A DNA stretch of 64,000 bases from Acestrorhynchus altus (GCA_034509495.1 CM067512.1:1059739-1123738), one strand, 5' to 3'; counted from the stretch's first letter, positions 46,520 through 57,862 are shown. Notes: generated by a model from the sequence alone, not told the origin. Made by a program: numbers and translations.

Positions 46520-46690
46520 CACTTCAGACGAGACCAAAGTTGAACCTTTGAGCCTAAATGCAAAACTTCATGTACCGCTCATCACTCTGAACACACCATC
46601 CCACCTGTGAAACATGGTGGTGGCAGCATCGTGCGGTGGGGATGCTTTTCTTCAGCAGGGACAGGGACAGCTGGACAGCTCAAAGCATAT
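46520..46690 (+). pseudogene. Second Tc1 lineage: transposase fragment
   Basis: Contains the hallmark stretch CCTGTGAAACATGGTGGTGG then CAGCATC..TGGGGATGCTTTTC, encoding PVKHGGGSI..WGCF of classical fish Tc1 elements, preceded by words for DETKVE. It is a different family from T1. It is short and frame-broken. Confidence 0.82.
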
Positions 46691-46873
46691 TTATTCCCAT
46701 CTAAACCCCAAATGTACATAGATTTTGTGGGTCTAAGGTGAAAATTCTTGGCGCTGTAGATGTAAAAGCATTGTTTGTCAAGCAGTGGACTGAAAGAAAG
46801 ACTTCTAAGCACTGAGTACATTAGTTTCTAGTTCTGAACACGTAAAACAAGCATCAATTAAGCCTTTGAAATG

Positions 46874-46879
46874 CACACG

Positions 46880-46943
<64 letters not shown>
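46874..46943. repeat. (CA)n microsatellite
   Basis: About 70 bp with CG interruptions at the left edge. Confidence 0.96.
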
Positions 46944-46946
<3 letters not shown>

Positions 46947-47658
46947 CCAAATGAACAGTCACTTTGGAAATGAATGCGTCTCATTTGCTTTTGCGCAGTC
47001 TGGCATACTGTGTTTTGAAGCATCCAGCTTTGCCAATAAAAAGTGGCATAATTACAGGGAAGAGAAACAAGAGCACATAAGATATGAAAATGAACAGCTG
47101 AGAAAACAGGCCGAGACTGAGGACACTGTCAAATATTCTGTTTATGTTTATTTTTATTATTTTTTATTTTTTTCTTGCATGAAACTCATAATGCATCAAG
47201 TCAGTAAAAGCTGAACTTCGTTCGCCCCCTTTGGTGACAGCTGGGGTCGTACTTCAGTCCCACCAGCATGTATTTTATTACCACACCCTCTCGGAGAAAC
47301 CCTTCTTCTTCAAATCAGAGAACAAAGGCTCTGAATCAGCGGGAAATTGTATTTCATTGTCAGCCCTGGCAGGTCAGCCGATAACTCCACCGCTGATGTT
47401 TACAGGGTCGTGAAGGCATTAAAGAGGGACTGTTGCACGTAATTAATTCATCAATAATCACTGAGCTCTACAGGACTTTATAGTATATCATGTTTATCAA
47501 TAGTCGTCGTGTTGGGTCAGCGTGTCCTGATCTTTATTAGCTTGCAGTTACGTGTGAGGCTTGTTTCTTAAAGAGGCCATATTCATTACAACCGTCTGTC
47601 TCCAGGCCACCATCCACTAACCCTGACCAGGTCGTCCATGTGATTGGAAAGAAAAGAG
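46944..47658. other. Repeat-free block
   Basis: Continuous single-copy sequence. An 87-codon plus-strand frame at 46951-47214 has no motif. Confidence 0.38.
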
Positions 47659-47755
47659 CTCATTGGACCAGGCCACCTTCTTTTCATTGTTCCAAGGTCC
47701 ACTTCCATTGCTTGCATGTCCATTGTTGGTGGACAGGGGTCAACACTTCCACAGG
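47659..47755 (+). repeat. Fragment of a common fish dispersed repeat
   Basis: CATTGGACCAGGCCACCTTC, TTTTCATTGTTCCAAGGTCC and GGTGGACAGGGGTCA match a repeat I remember as widespread in teleosts. Only about 95 bp remain. Confidence 0.55.
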
Positions 47756-48495
47756 TAAATGATAGACAGACAGGTGACCTGCCTACCTTCTTGCATTGGG
47801 TTCAGTTCCAAAGTTCAGGTGTCCACTGTAGATATTATATGAAGCAAGACAGTCCATGTCCCTGGTTGCCCACATATCTGGTGGACCATGACACTTAGTT
47901 CCAATCCATTCAGAGTTGAACAGGGGTCACCTATTTCACCCATGTACCTGATTGTCCACATACCTGGTCAACCATTTGATGTAAAAGTGACCGGACTCAT
48001 CATCTGACTGTTACGTAGGCCTTACTTTGACACGTGCAGCGTTATTCACGTCATCACAACAACCACGCCCGTTCACGCCTAAGCTAAAGGGTTGTTTCTG
48101 CTCCTTCTTGAACGTGACACGATACAGGGCAGCCAATCAGAGCAGAGGTTGCTCACATTTGTCTCATAAACGTGTGGACATTCTAAAGGATAAAGCCACA
48201 CTTTGAGGGATAAAAGAGGTTCGAAAATGGATGAAGTGGATCTCAGGGGAAAAAGGAAAAGCTATAAGACAAATACAGGACACAGACTTTAAGGAAGCCT
48301 TGTTCTGAAGCTGAAAATAAGACACACGAGTTTCTGTGTGACAAAGAATCCACATAGAGGTCCAGTGTTATGAAGCTATAATTACATTGCTGTTCAATAT
48401 CTTTATATTTATGGACGAAACACAAACGCTACCAACATTTCTATCTCTTCATGTGAGCACCCTCCCCCTCGCCTTCAGGCACTACCCCATCCTTA
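47756..48495. other. Mostly single-copy DNA with a short repeat fragment
   Basis: 48121-48165 (ATACAGGGCAGCCAATCAGA, GCTCACATTTGTCTC) is the partner of 26838-26880. Otherwise nothing. Confidence 0.4.
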
Positions 48496-48711
48496 TTTCT
48501 CTCCCGATGCAATTATATTTTTCCAAGCAAGCTGGCCTTTTCTGACAGGTGTGAATTGAGCAGGTAATTGTATATATATATTTTTGCACACTGCTTTTAG
48601 TGTGCCTCATCTCCCAGCGCTGCCGAGTTTCTTTTGTTTCCATTAGCCAGAACACAGTGCATTACAGCTTCCATTATCACACAGCCAGCCAACTCTAGGG
48701 CTGGGTGGGCA
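48496..48711. other. Repeat-free block, possible conserved non-coding DNA
   Basis: GAGCAGGTAATTGTATATAT and CATTAGCCAGAACACAGTGC lie in continuous single-copy sequence. Low confidence. Confidence 0.25.
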
Positions 48712-48734
48712 ACACACACACACACACACACACA
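48712..48734. repeat. (CA)n microsatellite
   Basis: Eleven CA units. Confidence 0.95.
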
Positions 48735-49094
48735 TATAAACACAGCGAGATGAGAACTGGAACATCCAGCACATTACTACGGCAGTGATCTTCGTACTAA
48801 CAGGCCGCAGTATGTGCTGCTTAGTCGTGCATCAATGCTTCTAAATGCGATTCCCGTCACCCAGTGGGTTCATAAATAGTGTGAAATGATATTTTAATGT
48901 TATGAATGCATGTAACTACAAATGTGCATGCTGTGTTCATATTCACATACATGGGCAGGGTTAATCTATGACGAGCCTCGTCGCCAGTAACATCATAATA
49001 ACAGTAAGACAGTAAGACCCTGCATGTAGAACAGCAGGACTATTATTTCCTTTCATTTGCTAAAAAGTGATATTTCTAATCATATCTACATTAT
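48735..49094. other. Single-copy DNA, nothing recognised
   Basis: Nothing supported. Confidence 0.4.
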
Positions 49095-50020
49095 TTACAC
49101 TCTCTGCATTATCACATTTACATTGTTCTTTGGGTTCAAGGATTCTCTGAGTCTGAGTTCAGTCTTTTGAGACATTGAGACTGAATTTCTAGTCTTTGAA
49201 GGTCTTTGAAGCCTTTGGGTTTGTCTACTTAGCCTGTCCAGTTGAATATTTAAGGTTTGACACAGTTGAGTCTCAGGTGTCTGGGATGTGAATCTCAACA
49301 AGTTGAGTCACAACAGGGTTGAGTTTGAGTCTCAAATCTATGGATTTTGAGTCCAAATTGAATACCTGGAATGCGAATTTGAGTTCAGATTTGAGATTTC
49401 AGTGTTTGGGACTTAACTCTCAGGGACATTCATTCAAGTTGTGTCTCAGGTCTCTGGCATGTGAGTAATAATCCCCCGAGACTTCAAATCTCAAATCTAT
49501 CGAGTGTGAATCCAAACCAAGTGTATCTGGGTTGGATTCCAGATTGAGTCTTGAGAATCTAGAGTGTAAATTTGACTCTAAGTCTTTAAATTATGAGTCA
49601 GCGTTGAGTCTCAGGTGTGTAAGTCAAGTGTCTCTGAGACATGAATCCAAGTCAAGTTTTGTGTGTCTGGAATTTTAACCTTAGTTAAGTCTCTGGGAAG
49701 TTGCAAGTCAAAGCGGTTTGACTCCAAGTTGGGTCTGGATTATTTGGGGTGCAGTCTTGAGTCTCTGGGATACAAATCCCAGTCTCACTTGAGAGATGTT
49801 CCAAATGTCTGGAGATTGAGACCGAGGCAAGTCTTAGGTGTAACTGGAATGGTTTTAAATTCAAGTCTAGATTCTCTGGTTAATGCTGAGTCAAGTCCTT
49901 TGGAGTGTAAATCTTTGGTGTTTTGAGTTCAGATCTCTGGGGGTCTTTGAGTTATGAGTCCAAAGTCTCTGGTCTCTGAGTCTGTAATCTACGGGATTGG
50001 AGTCCCAGTCTTTTATCTTA
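49095..50020 (+). repeat. Degenerate GAGTC/AAGTC-rich array
   Basis: About 0.9 kb built from variants of TTGAGTCTCAGGTGTCTGGG, GATGTGAATCCAAGTCAAGT and similar words. I count about 20 GAGTC or AAGTC pentamers on the plus strand against about four of their complements. Spacing is irregular (roughly 25-60 bp). It looks like an old, strongly diverged tandem repeat. The 87-codon frame inside is not conserved between units. Confidence 0.8.
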
Positions 50021-50430
50021 AAATAAACTGCAACTGTTATATTATAAAAATGTAAGAGAACGTCAAACCACAAAGCTTTCATTATTGGAAAACCTTCAGT
50101 TTGAGGACAGAAGTGAAGCATTTCCTGCAGTAAATACAGTGTTTAAAGTGAAGAGACAAAGCCACTGGAAACGGTTGGTTAGTCTGTATACGTGTGTCAC
50201 ATCTATATCATACAGTCGATTACCACGGTTTCCCTGCACTGAAAACCCATCGACTCAAACGTCCTTTACAATACACGTCAACGGGCCCTCGCAGTATTCT
50301 GTGAGTAAACAACTGAAATATGTGATGATTCAATATGGTGTAAAGCAGGTGGGTGGGGAGTCAAGTCTGGAAGTGAACACACATACAGAAGGAGGAGCTC
50401 GTGGCTCAGAACGCTCCTCCTCCTCTTCCA
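50021..50430. other. Single-copy DNA, nothing recognised
   Basis: The 145-codon plus-strand frame at 50085-50522 starts beside the array. It has no recognisable motif and I do not accept it. Confidence 0.35.
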
Positions 50431-50930
50431 GCTGCCTCACCGTTCAGCGTGGAGCTTTATATCTAAACCCCTCTCGCTCGATAACTCAATCTGCGGCCCT
50501 TATCGCACAGCGTGAGCCGTGATTTAGCATCCAGGAGGGGCTGTGTTTGTCGAGTCTGCGTCTCACACACTCACCCTGAGGCTCCAGGAAAATATGGAGG
50601 AGGGCCATCCCTGATATCAAAGCCAGATTACAATGGAGACAGACGTTAATAAGCAGCCCCGGCGTCCGGCATTAAAAGGCTTTATTGATAGAGAGTGTCG
50701 AGGGGAAGGTGAGACATATTGTGTCTCGAATAAAGGCAGCACATAAAAAGGGCCTTCCTGGGGCGGATAAAAAGACAGAGCGGTCTGGCCCTTATTGACT
50801 TTGGCTTCGCTATTGTCCCTCTGTCCCAATTTTCACAGCAGCGAGGTGGCAGCCGTGCAAACACAGGAAGATATGAGCCTACAATAAACAAGACTAGGGG
50901 GCTCAAGACCAGCTTTCTTAATATTCTCAA
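50430..50930. promoter_or_regulatory. Candidate conserved non-coding element, GC-moderate
   Basis: Half a kilobase of continuous single-copy DNA with many retained CpGs (CCCTCTCGCTCGATAACTC, CCCCGGCGTCCGGCATTAAA) and repeated TTTATTGATAG / CATAAAAAGGG / GGATAAAAAGAC words. Regulatory role is inference. Confidence 0.28.
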
Positions 50931-51041
50931 TATGTATCTTCAGCTCAACTGCCTACAATGATTCCGTATTTGCTACTATAATACACTGTATATTGGAGAC
51001 CACATGTTCTCCACCACATATCTACTATATGACATCAGCCA

Positions 51042-51225
51042 GAACACGACCACCTCTTTGTTTCTCCTCTTACTCTCCACTCCATCAGCTCCTCTGGTCA
51101 CACAGGAGCTCTTTGTGGTTCTATAAATCCAGACTGTAGTTCATCTGTTTCTCTGCAGCCTTTATTCTCCTCCTTTCAGCCTGATCTTCAATGATCAGGA
51201 CCCCACAGGACCACCACAACAATCA
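51042..51225. mobile_element. Foldback repeat B, outer end plus start of arm
   Basis: CGACCACCTCTTTGTTTCTC through GGAGCTCTTTGTGGTTCTAT into CTGATCTTCAATGATCAGGA. It mirrors the outer end seen at 22.9 kb, confirming that both ends of B carry the same inverted sequence. Confidence 0.8.
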
Positions 51226-51261
51226 TTATCTGGAATGATTCCTCCAATATCTTTATTTATC

Positions 51262-51322
51262 AATACCCTTGATTTCAGAAGAAATAATCAACAGGTCTCC
51301 CATTATCTTTGTCCACATACAG
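51262..51322 (-). mobile_element. Repeat D, terminal fragment
   Basis: CAATACCCTTGATTTCAGAA, then GGTCTCCCATTATCTTTGTC: the D terminus in reverse orientation, directly left of repeat F. Confidence 0.65.
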
Positions 51323-51364
51323 TCCTCTTGGTCTTCCCTAGTGGTCATCCTGTGACCTGAGAGC

Positions 51365-51645
51365 AGCTCAGGAATACTGACTGTGGTGTCAGATAGACTT
51401 GTCCCAGTGTCCCTCATCTAAAAATATCCCATGAGGCAACAAGACCTGATTTTATTCAAATGGTCCATCAGTCCAATTTTCACAAACACTTAAAAATCAG
51501 GATCTGCTTTGTTTCTCCTGCGACTGTGCCAAAGTGTTTATTTCTGCTCTGATTTCTTTAAAGCAGTGATGTAAAGCTGTGATTTGATGAGTTACGGGAG
51601 CTAAATGAAGCCCAAAATTGCCTGTTTCAGTGCTGGGGCCACTTG
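51365..51645 (+). repeat. Repeat F, second copy
   Basis: Partner of 41930-42240 in the same orientation and with the same neighbour (D terminus on the left). Confidence 0.8.
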
Positions 51646-51649
51646 ACCA

Positions 51650-51824
51650 CATCACTGAATGCAATCAAATCCTCACAGAAATGCTCCACAATCTTCTAGA
51701 AAGCCTTTCCTGGACAGTGGAGGCAGTTGCCCCAACAAAAGCAGGACAAACTCTTTAATACCCTTGATTTCAGAAGAAATAGTGAATGATTAGGTGTCCA
51801 GATACTTTTGTCCATAGAGCGTAA
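51650..51824 (-). mobile_element. Repeat D, left third
   Basis: Reverse orientation from AATGCAATCAAATCCTCACA to GTGTCCAGATACTTTTGTCC. Inserted between F and a Tc1-like relic. Confidence 0.78.
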
Positions 51825-51849
51825 CTCCTTCAATGCTGGATATCTTTGG

Positions 51850-52130
51850 TAGTGCAGGAACAGTCCAGGCTGGTGGTGTGATGGTGTGATGATGTGCAGA
51901 TTGGATTTGTTGCACATACTGGCCACTTGAATACAAGAGCATTTTTGATGACCATGTGCATCCCTTCAGGGCCACAGCTGGTCACTCCTCTAACAGCTAC
52001 TTCCAGCATGATGATGCATCTTATTGCAAAGCAAAAACATCTCGAACTGTTGAACGTGACTTTCCTGCTCTATGGAAATCCAGTAGAACACTGTAGAACA
52101 CCATGGGGAGGGATTGGGTGGGATGGAAAT
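51850..52130 (+). pseudogene. Third Tc1-like lineage: transposase fragment
   Basis: The plus strand encodes DHVHPFRAT and NSYFQHDDASYCKAK, matching the stretch with the second catalytic Asp in a known fish Tc1-type family (DHVHPF..GYFQQDNAPCHKA). About 60 bp on, NPVEH (third acidic residue region, Glu) is recognisable, followed by a stop. Short and inactive. Confidence 0.75.
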
Positions 52131-52794
52131 GTGGGAAGCACTTCAGGTACAGTCTGGGCTCACCAGCATTAATTTAATTTCTCACAACTCACTTTATTCA
52201 CTGAAGTACAACCGGAAGAAGCAGCATCCATTTTTCCGGTCTTCCTGCACCGATAAGTTACGGTTTTCCGTAACAAGGGGGTGTGAGCTAGTGCCTGTTA
52301 AGTAAGATTGAGTGCAGGGGCTCCAAGAGGAGATTGCTTTCAGGAAAAGGGCGTTTTGTCTCCTAAATAGATCTTTATCGTGGGCTGGCTGGATTTATTC
52401 CTTACATCTTCATGCATTTTTCATTAACGGCCGTCCTGGGAGTGTTTGCACCTGCCCATAAAGCAGTCCACCTTGATGCATGTGGGGGTTTGGTGAAATT
52501 AGAGTGATACATCCCCAAAATCACAGCAGTGCAGATCAACGTCAGCGTTTCTGTCACTCAGCTGTGGGAGACTGCTCTTTTTACTGTCATCACCTGCAGA
52601 CAGCTTACTCTCTCAGAGCACTCGCTGTGCGCAAAGCTGCTGTTTACAGATACAGCATGAATGCAGGGCTAGAGCAAGAGTGATCACTTTGCTGTGTTTT
52701 TTGTTGACTCAAATACCCCTGACTTGATGAAAGCTTGGAGATGCACGAAGAACAGTCTTGATAAACATTCTTGTACAGCACTTTACCTGATGTT
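52131..52794. other. Repeat-free block
   Basis: 52330-52500 includes CATGCATTTTTCATTAACGG and GTGTTTGCACCTGCCCATAA, which could be regulatory. No gene. Confidence 0.33.
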
Positions 52795-53352
52795 AGTCCA
52801 TAAACCCCTCAGTAAACACCCTGATACTAGAATAGGAGATATTAATCCATAAACACCTCAATAAACACTCTTATACACTAGAATAGGAGATATTAGTCCA
52901 TAAACACCTCAATAAACACTCCTATACACTAGAATAGGAGATATTAGTCCATAAACACCTCAATAAACACTCCTATACACTAGAATAGGAGATATTAGTC
53001 CATAAACATCTCTATAAACACTCCTATACACTAGAATAGGATATATTAGTCCATAAACACCCCAATAAACACTCTTATACACTAGAATAGGAGATATTAG
53101 TCCATAAACACCTCAATAAACACTCTTATACACTAGAATAGGAGATATTAATCCATAAACACCTCAATAAACACTCCTATACACTAGAATAGGAGATATT
53201 AGTCCACAAACACCTTCATAAACACTCCTATACGCTAGAATAAGAGATATTAGTCCATAAACACCCCAATAAACACTCTTATACACTAGAATAGGAGATA
53301 TTAGTCCACAAACACCTTCATAAACACTCCTATATGCTAGAATAAGAGATAT
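52795..53352. repeat. 51-bp tandem array, about 11 units
   Basis: Unit: TCCATAAACACCTCAATAAA, CACTCCTATACACTAGAATA, GGAGATATTAG. Unit starts fall every 51 bp from about 52797 to 53305. The last units carry shared variants (CACAAACACCTTCATAAAC, AATAAGAG) that alternate, suggesting duplication of two- or three-unit blocks. 51 is a multiple of 3, so a minus-strand frame repeats every 17 residues (GLISLILAYRSVYEGVC type). Confidence 0.95.
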
Positions 53353-54185
53353 TGATTGCAGGACTAAGCACAGTGTGGAATTTTGACTGTGGCGTTTCAG
53401 GCTCTCTTGGTTTAGGGAGGCTAACGCTGGATAACAGCTTTGAGCTGAAAGGACCTGAAGCTTTGCAATAATCCCCAACAAACTGCAAACAATAAACAGT
53501 GAATAAACACATAAATAAAGACGGCAGGCGGCAAACGACTCTGGGGAATCTGCAGCTGAAGATTACAGCGATGATCTCCTGCAGCAGTTACCTCACACAC
53601 ACACCGGGTGAATGACCCCAACACAGGCTGCAGGAAACGGCCCATTTGCCATGGAAACAAGGCCGCGCTGTGTTGTGAGAAATGACACCTGTAATCCCGT
53701 TGTTCATCATTGTGTATTTTTTGCAGGGTGTGTAGGTGTGTATGTGTGCAGTGTGAAGGAGGTACAGTGTGATTACAGCTCCCCTCATGAACGCTGTGCA
53801 TGGTAATCTCTGCAGACGTGCAGGATTAGAGCGAAGCCTGTAGATGTCTCCTCTCAGATCACACAGGCCTCTGTTTTCTGTGCTGAACGCTATTTATAGT
53901 GTCTGTGTCCCCGACAGTCAGCCCAAATCATTCGAGTCAAAGTCTCTCTCTGCCGCCTCGTTTGGCCTGTTTGGCCTCTGTCAGTCTGGAGCTCTTTGGC
54001 CTTTTCTTTCCTTGAACGTGAAGCTTGTATTTACAGATTTATTTTTCTCCATTTATTTTCTGTCACTCGCAATTTCTGACTATCACACACTCGGTCACTT
54101 CCATGTCAGTCCAGGTGTTTGCGGAGAGGCAAACTTTTTCAGTCTTTCGCTCTCCGACTCTCTGACTCGCTCTCTCCCTATGTTT

Positions 54186-54190
<5 letters not shown>
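53353..54190. other. Single-copy DNA with unsupported frames
   Basis: A 126-codon minus frame (53421-53801) and a 144-codon plus frame (53844-54278, running into a TC repeat) have no motifs. Confidence 0.35.
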
Positions 54191-54230
<40 letters not shown>

Positions 54231-54294
54231 ACACACACTCTTTTTGATCTAACTGGTTTTAAAATGTTGTCGTTTTGACCCCCTAACACACACA

Positions 54295-54355
<61 letters not shown>
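54191..54355. repeat. (TC)n and (CA)n microsatellites
   Basis: (TC)n at 54191-54228 and (CA)n at 54286-54355, 57 bp apart. Confidence 0.95.
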
Positions 54356-54357
<2 letters not shown>

Positions 54358-55136
54358 GGCGTAGGGTAGTGAGTGATTTATTTGTGTGTCGGCCAGATGA
54401 GGTAAATCAGAGCAGACTGCCATTAAGAACCATCACTCCTCACACAAGAGGCTTTCTCACCACTGCCTCGTCTCATCGAGCCGAGCGGCCGAGCTCTGAC
54501 AGCAGTGCTTAATATCAGCTGATGGCCAGTCTGGAGGAGTTGTGGGCGACACGTACAAACAGACGTAACGTTATACGACTTTATAGTTGATTATGGATCG
54601 TAATCATCCAAAACCTGCCAAAGCGGTATAAACGTGGATCTGCTGGAAATATGAAGAGCACGTGAACAAAATCCTGAACAGTGTAAGATGGGTGTGTACA
54701 CCGTTATGGCTGCTGGTGCCAGTGAATGTAACGCTACAAGAATCCAAAATAACAACAGTACAGTGATACTGTTATTGTTATCACTGTCATTTATTATGAT
54801 AGTATTAATAATGGCATTAAAAGTAATCAGCAGCAGCAGCAGCAGCACCATCACGACAGCAGTACAGATGTTGTGAAATGCTGCTGAAAGTCCGAATAAA
54901 TGTCTGTGATTCATCGTGTCCCTCTCTGCTGACACCCTGCTGAGCTCAGAAAGGTCAGCGCGCTACAGGATGACCATTTGAGACCAGAGCCAAAAACAAC
55001 CAGCAACAATAAACTCACGTTCGGAAGCAGATGAAACGCTTCAGCTTTCTGTATTTCATTTGTTCCCCCCGTTTGAGGCGAGGGAAGGTCAGCCTCTCAT
55101 GAGAAAGAGAAGGAGGGAAGAGAGCGACTGAGAGAC
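54356..55136. other. Single-copy DNA with a short (CAG)n
   Basis: 54829-54846 holds six CAG units. Nothing else is recognised. Confidence 0.4.
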
Positions 55137-55174
55137 TCAGAGAGAGAGACAGAGACAGAGAGAGAGAGAGAGAG
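55137..55174. repeat. GA-rich microsatellite
   Basis: Impure GA run of about 38 bp. Confidence 0.9.
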
Positions 55175-56589
55175 CCTGGGACCTGCGGTGGACTTCAAGG
55201 CCTGCTGTATTTACGTAACTCCTCGAGTTTTGAAGCGGACACTGTCGGATTGCCGAATGTACAAATGTCAGAGGTTTCCGCCCGAGTGGCATCGCGGGGC
55301 CCTCAGGATCTCGCCTGTCTTTCTCTTTCTCTCTCTCTCCATTTCCTCTCATCCTTCCGTAGCTTTTGTTTGTGCAGCGGCACGTAGGACCTGTCCCGAG
55401 CGGCCCGTGGCTACAGCGCTGACTTCTGATTGACTGTAGCTGGGTGTTCTTACTGCAGGGGGGGATGTGAGGTTAGACTGCCCGCCACTTCATCCTTTCT
55501 AGCCCATAGAGGGAGCCGGAGAGGAGGGGCGTAATGATGAAAACAGCTTTTGTCTTCTCTCTGTCTACCTCTCTCCAGCTACCTGAAGGTCTGTTATTGC
55601 CACCACTTGCCCAGGGCTTTCCAGATATTATTAAATAAAATATGAAACAATGCAATGGTAACATTTTAGGTAGGTTTTAATGTTGCAAATTGACCAAAGT
55701 CCTGTGCTTCTTATTTAATTTCATCTCCTTCAGGTTGAGCAAGTTCACACTTGCAGAAATTGACCAATCAGAAGGCAGTACAGTCTATATCAGTAAATGT
55801 GAAGAGTATAATTAATTTGTCTTTTAATAATAAAGCAGGATAATAATTTGTCCAGTCTCTTAACTCTCATACGGTCTCAAGGATAAAAAAAAAATCCACA
55901 ATCATGTTTAACAGCAAAGAAAATGTCCTAGAACTTCTTTTTTCAGCTTGAAACTGAATGTCTTTTCCTAAAGTGACCCCAACATTAACGAGTTTATTAA
56001 GCCCTACAAGTGTTCATTTGCCTGTCCAACGTTCGTTAGTTTCATATGTAATTAGGGTAATTATAAAACACTCTACTTAAGGGTGCTCAAAGCTGCGCCG
56101 CAGTGATTTTACTCACCACCAGCACTCCGTATCTCACAGCCCGAGGAGTTCATGCACTGCACGCATATCCATATGCAGTGGCCAGTCTTAAAGTATGCCA
56201 TAGCGAATAGGGCAGTTATCTGTAAAGTGTCAGTGGGAAAGTGTGGCTGACCGTTCCGTCTGACGGCTCTTATCGGGAGGAAAGAGCTCAGGAAGACTCA
56301 GAGCTGACATGAAGGCGTGTCCTCAGGTGTCAGCTGAGCTTGGCCTTTAAGTCGAAACCAAGATGCTTCTCCATCTGTGTGAAAGGGCACCATGTGGCTG
56401 GAGAAATACCTCCCAGCTTCGTGTCATATCAGCTCACGTTATAATTTACACAACCTGGCAGAAGTCTGAGAACACCTTGCCTTCTTTTGAAACTGAGTCT
56501 CATTCTCAGTCACATTGTGTTTGGTCCAAACTATAGGACAGACACTATATGTCCATACATATATACTGTATGTAAAGGACAGAAAGACT
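55175..56589. other. Long repeat-free block
   Basis: 55180-55430 is relatively GC- and CpG-rich and free of repeats. 56090-56400 is similar. No frame longer than 81 codons. Promoter or enhancer function cannot be judged. Confidence 0.33.
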
Positions 56590-56908
56590 GTCAATAGATG
56601 AACCTATGGGCACCTTGCTGAATGCCAGGCATGGACTAGAGGGGTATAACCCCCCCCCACACACACACACACACACAGCAGTGAGCTGTGGAGCAGTGGA
56701 ACTGTATTCTCTGGAATGATGGAGCTCCATCCAGTACGTTTGACAGTTGGGGTGGTGATCCAGTCCTCACCTATGCTCCTGTTGCTCAATGAAATCAAAT
56801 ACTCACAGCAATGTTCCAAGACAGTTACTCCAACAAAAGCAGGATAAATGTCTTTGAATGCAGTGATTGAGCAGGTGTCCCAATACTTTTGTCCATGCAG
56901 TGTACCTA
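56590..56908 (-). mobile_element. Repeat D, copy with a (CA)n inside
   Basis: Reverse orientation, ending ..CAGGTGTCCCAATACTTTTG. A C-run plus (CA)n (56650-56678) sits where other copies have GGGGGGCTTTA. Confidence 0.8.
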
Positions 56909-56949
56909 AATACAGTAATGGAGCGACTGGGCCATATTTACTGAACTAC

Positions 56950-57862
56950 TTGATGTAGTGTGTATAGATCTGTGTGTAGATGCAGTGTGTATAGATCTGT
57001 GTGTAGATTAAGTGTGTATAGATGTAGTGTGTATAGAACTGTGTGTAGATGCAGTGTGTATAGATCTGTGTGTAGATTGTGTATAGATGTAGTGTGTATA
57101 GATCTGTATGTAGATTAATTGTAGATTAAGTGTGTATAGATGTAGTGTGTATAGAACTGTGTGCAGATGCAGTGTGTATAGATCTGTGTGTGTAGATTGT
57201 GTATAGATGTAGTGTGTATAGATCTGTACGTAGATTAAGTGTAGATTAAGTGTGTATAGATGTAGTGTGTATAGCTCTGTGTGTAGATTAAGTGTGTATA
57301 GGCTCATTGTTTAGATGCGAGTGTAAATGGAATGTGCATAGATGTGTGTGTAGATGTAGTGTGTATAGATGTGTGTGTAGATGTAGTGTGTATAGATGTA
57401 GTGTGTGTAGATCTGTGTAGAGATGTAGTGTGTATAGGCTCATTGTTTAGATGTGTGTGTAGATGTAGTGTGTATAGATGTAGTGTGTATAGATGTAGTG
57501 TGTATAGATGTGTGTGTAGATGTAGTGTGTATAGATGTAGTGTGTGTAGATCTGTGTAGAGATTAAGTGTGTAAAGGCTCATTGTTTAGATGTGTCTGTA
57601 GATGTAGTGTATATAGATGTGTGTGTAGATGTAGTGTGTGTAGATCTTTGTAGAGATTGTGTATAGGCTCATTGTTTAGATGTGTGTGTAGATGAAGTGT
57701 GTGTAGATGTAGTGTGTGTAGATCTGTGTAGAGATTAAGTGTGTATAGGCTCATTGTTTAGATGTGTCTGTAGATGTAGTGTGTATAGATGTGTGTGTAG
57801 ATGTAGTGTGTATAGATGTGTGTGTAGATGTGGTGTGTATAGATGGTGTGTAGATGTAGTGT
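56950..57862 (+). repeat. GT-rich minisatellite with higher-order structure
   Basis: Built from GTGTAGATGTAGTGTGTATA-type units of about 15 and 28 bp. The marker GGCTCATTGTTTAGATG recurs at 57301, 57437, 57576, 57666 and 57748, so larger blocks of about 138 bp and then about 85 bp were duplicated. Minus-strand His/Thr/Leu/Tyr frames are artefacts. Confidence 0.93.

Noticed and set aside
50085..50522. 145-codon plus-strand frame beside the GAGTC array
   Set aside because: No domain, poly-Ser run from TCC repeats, no polyadenylation or splice context.
52795..53352. Regular 51-bp repeats considered as a CRISPR array
   Set aside because: There is no repeat/spacer alternation; the whole 51 bp is repeated, and the genome is a vertebrate one.
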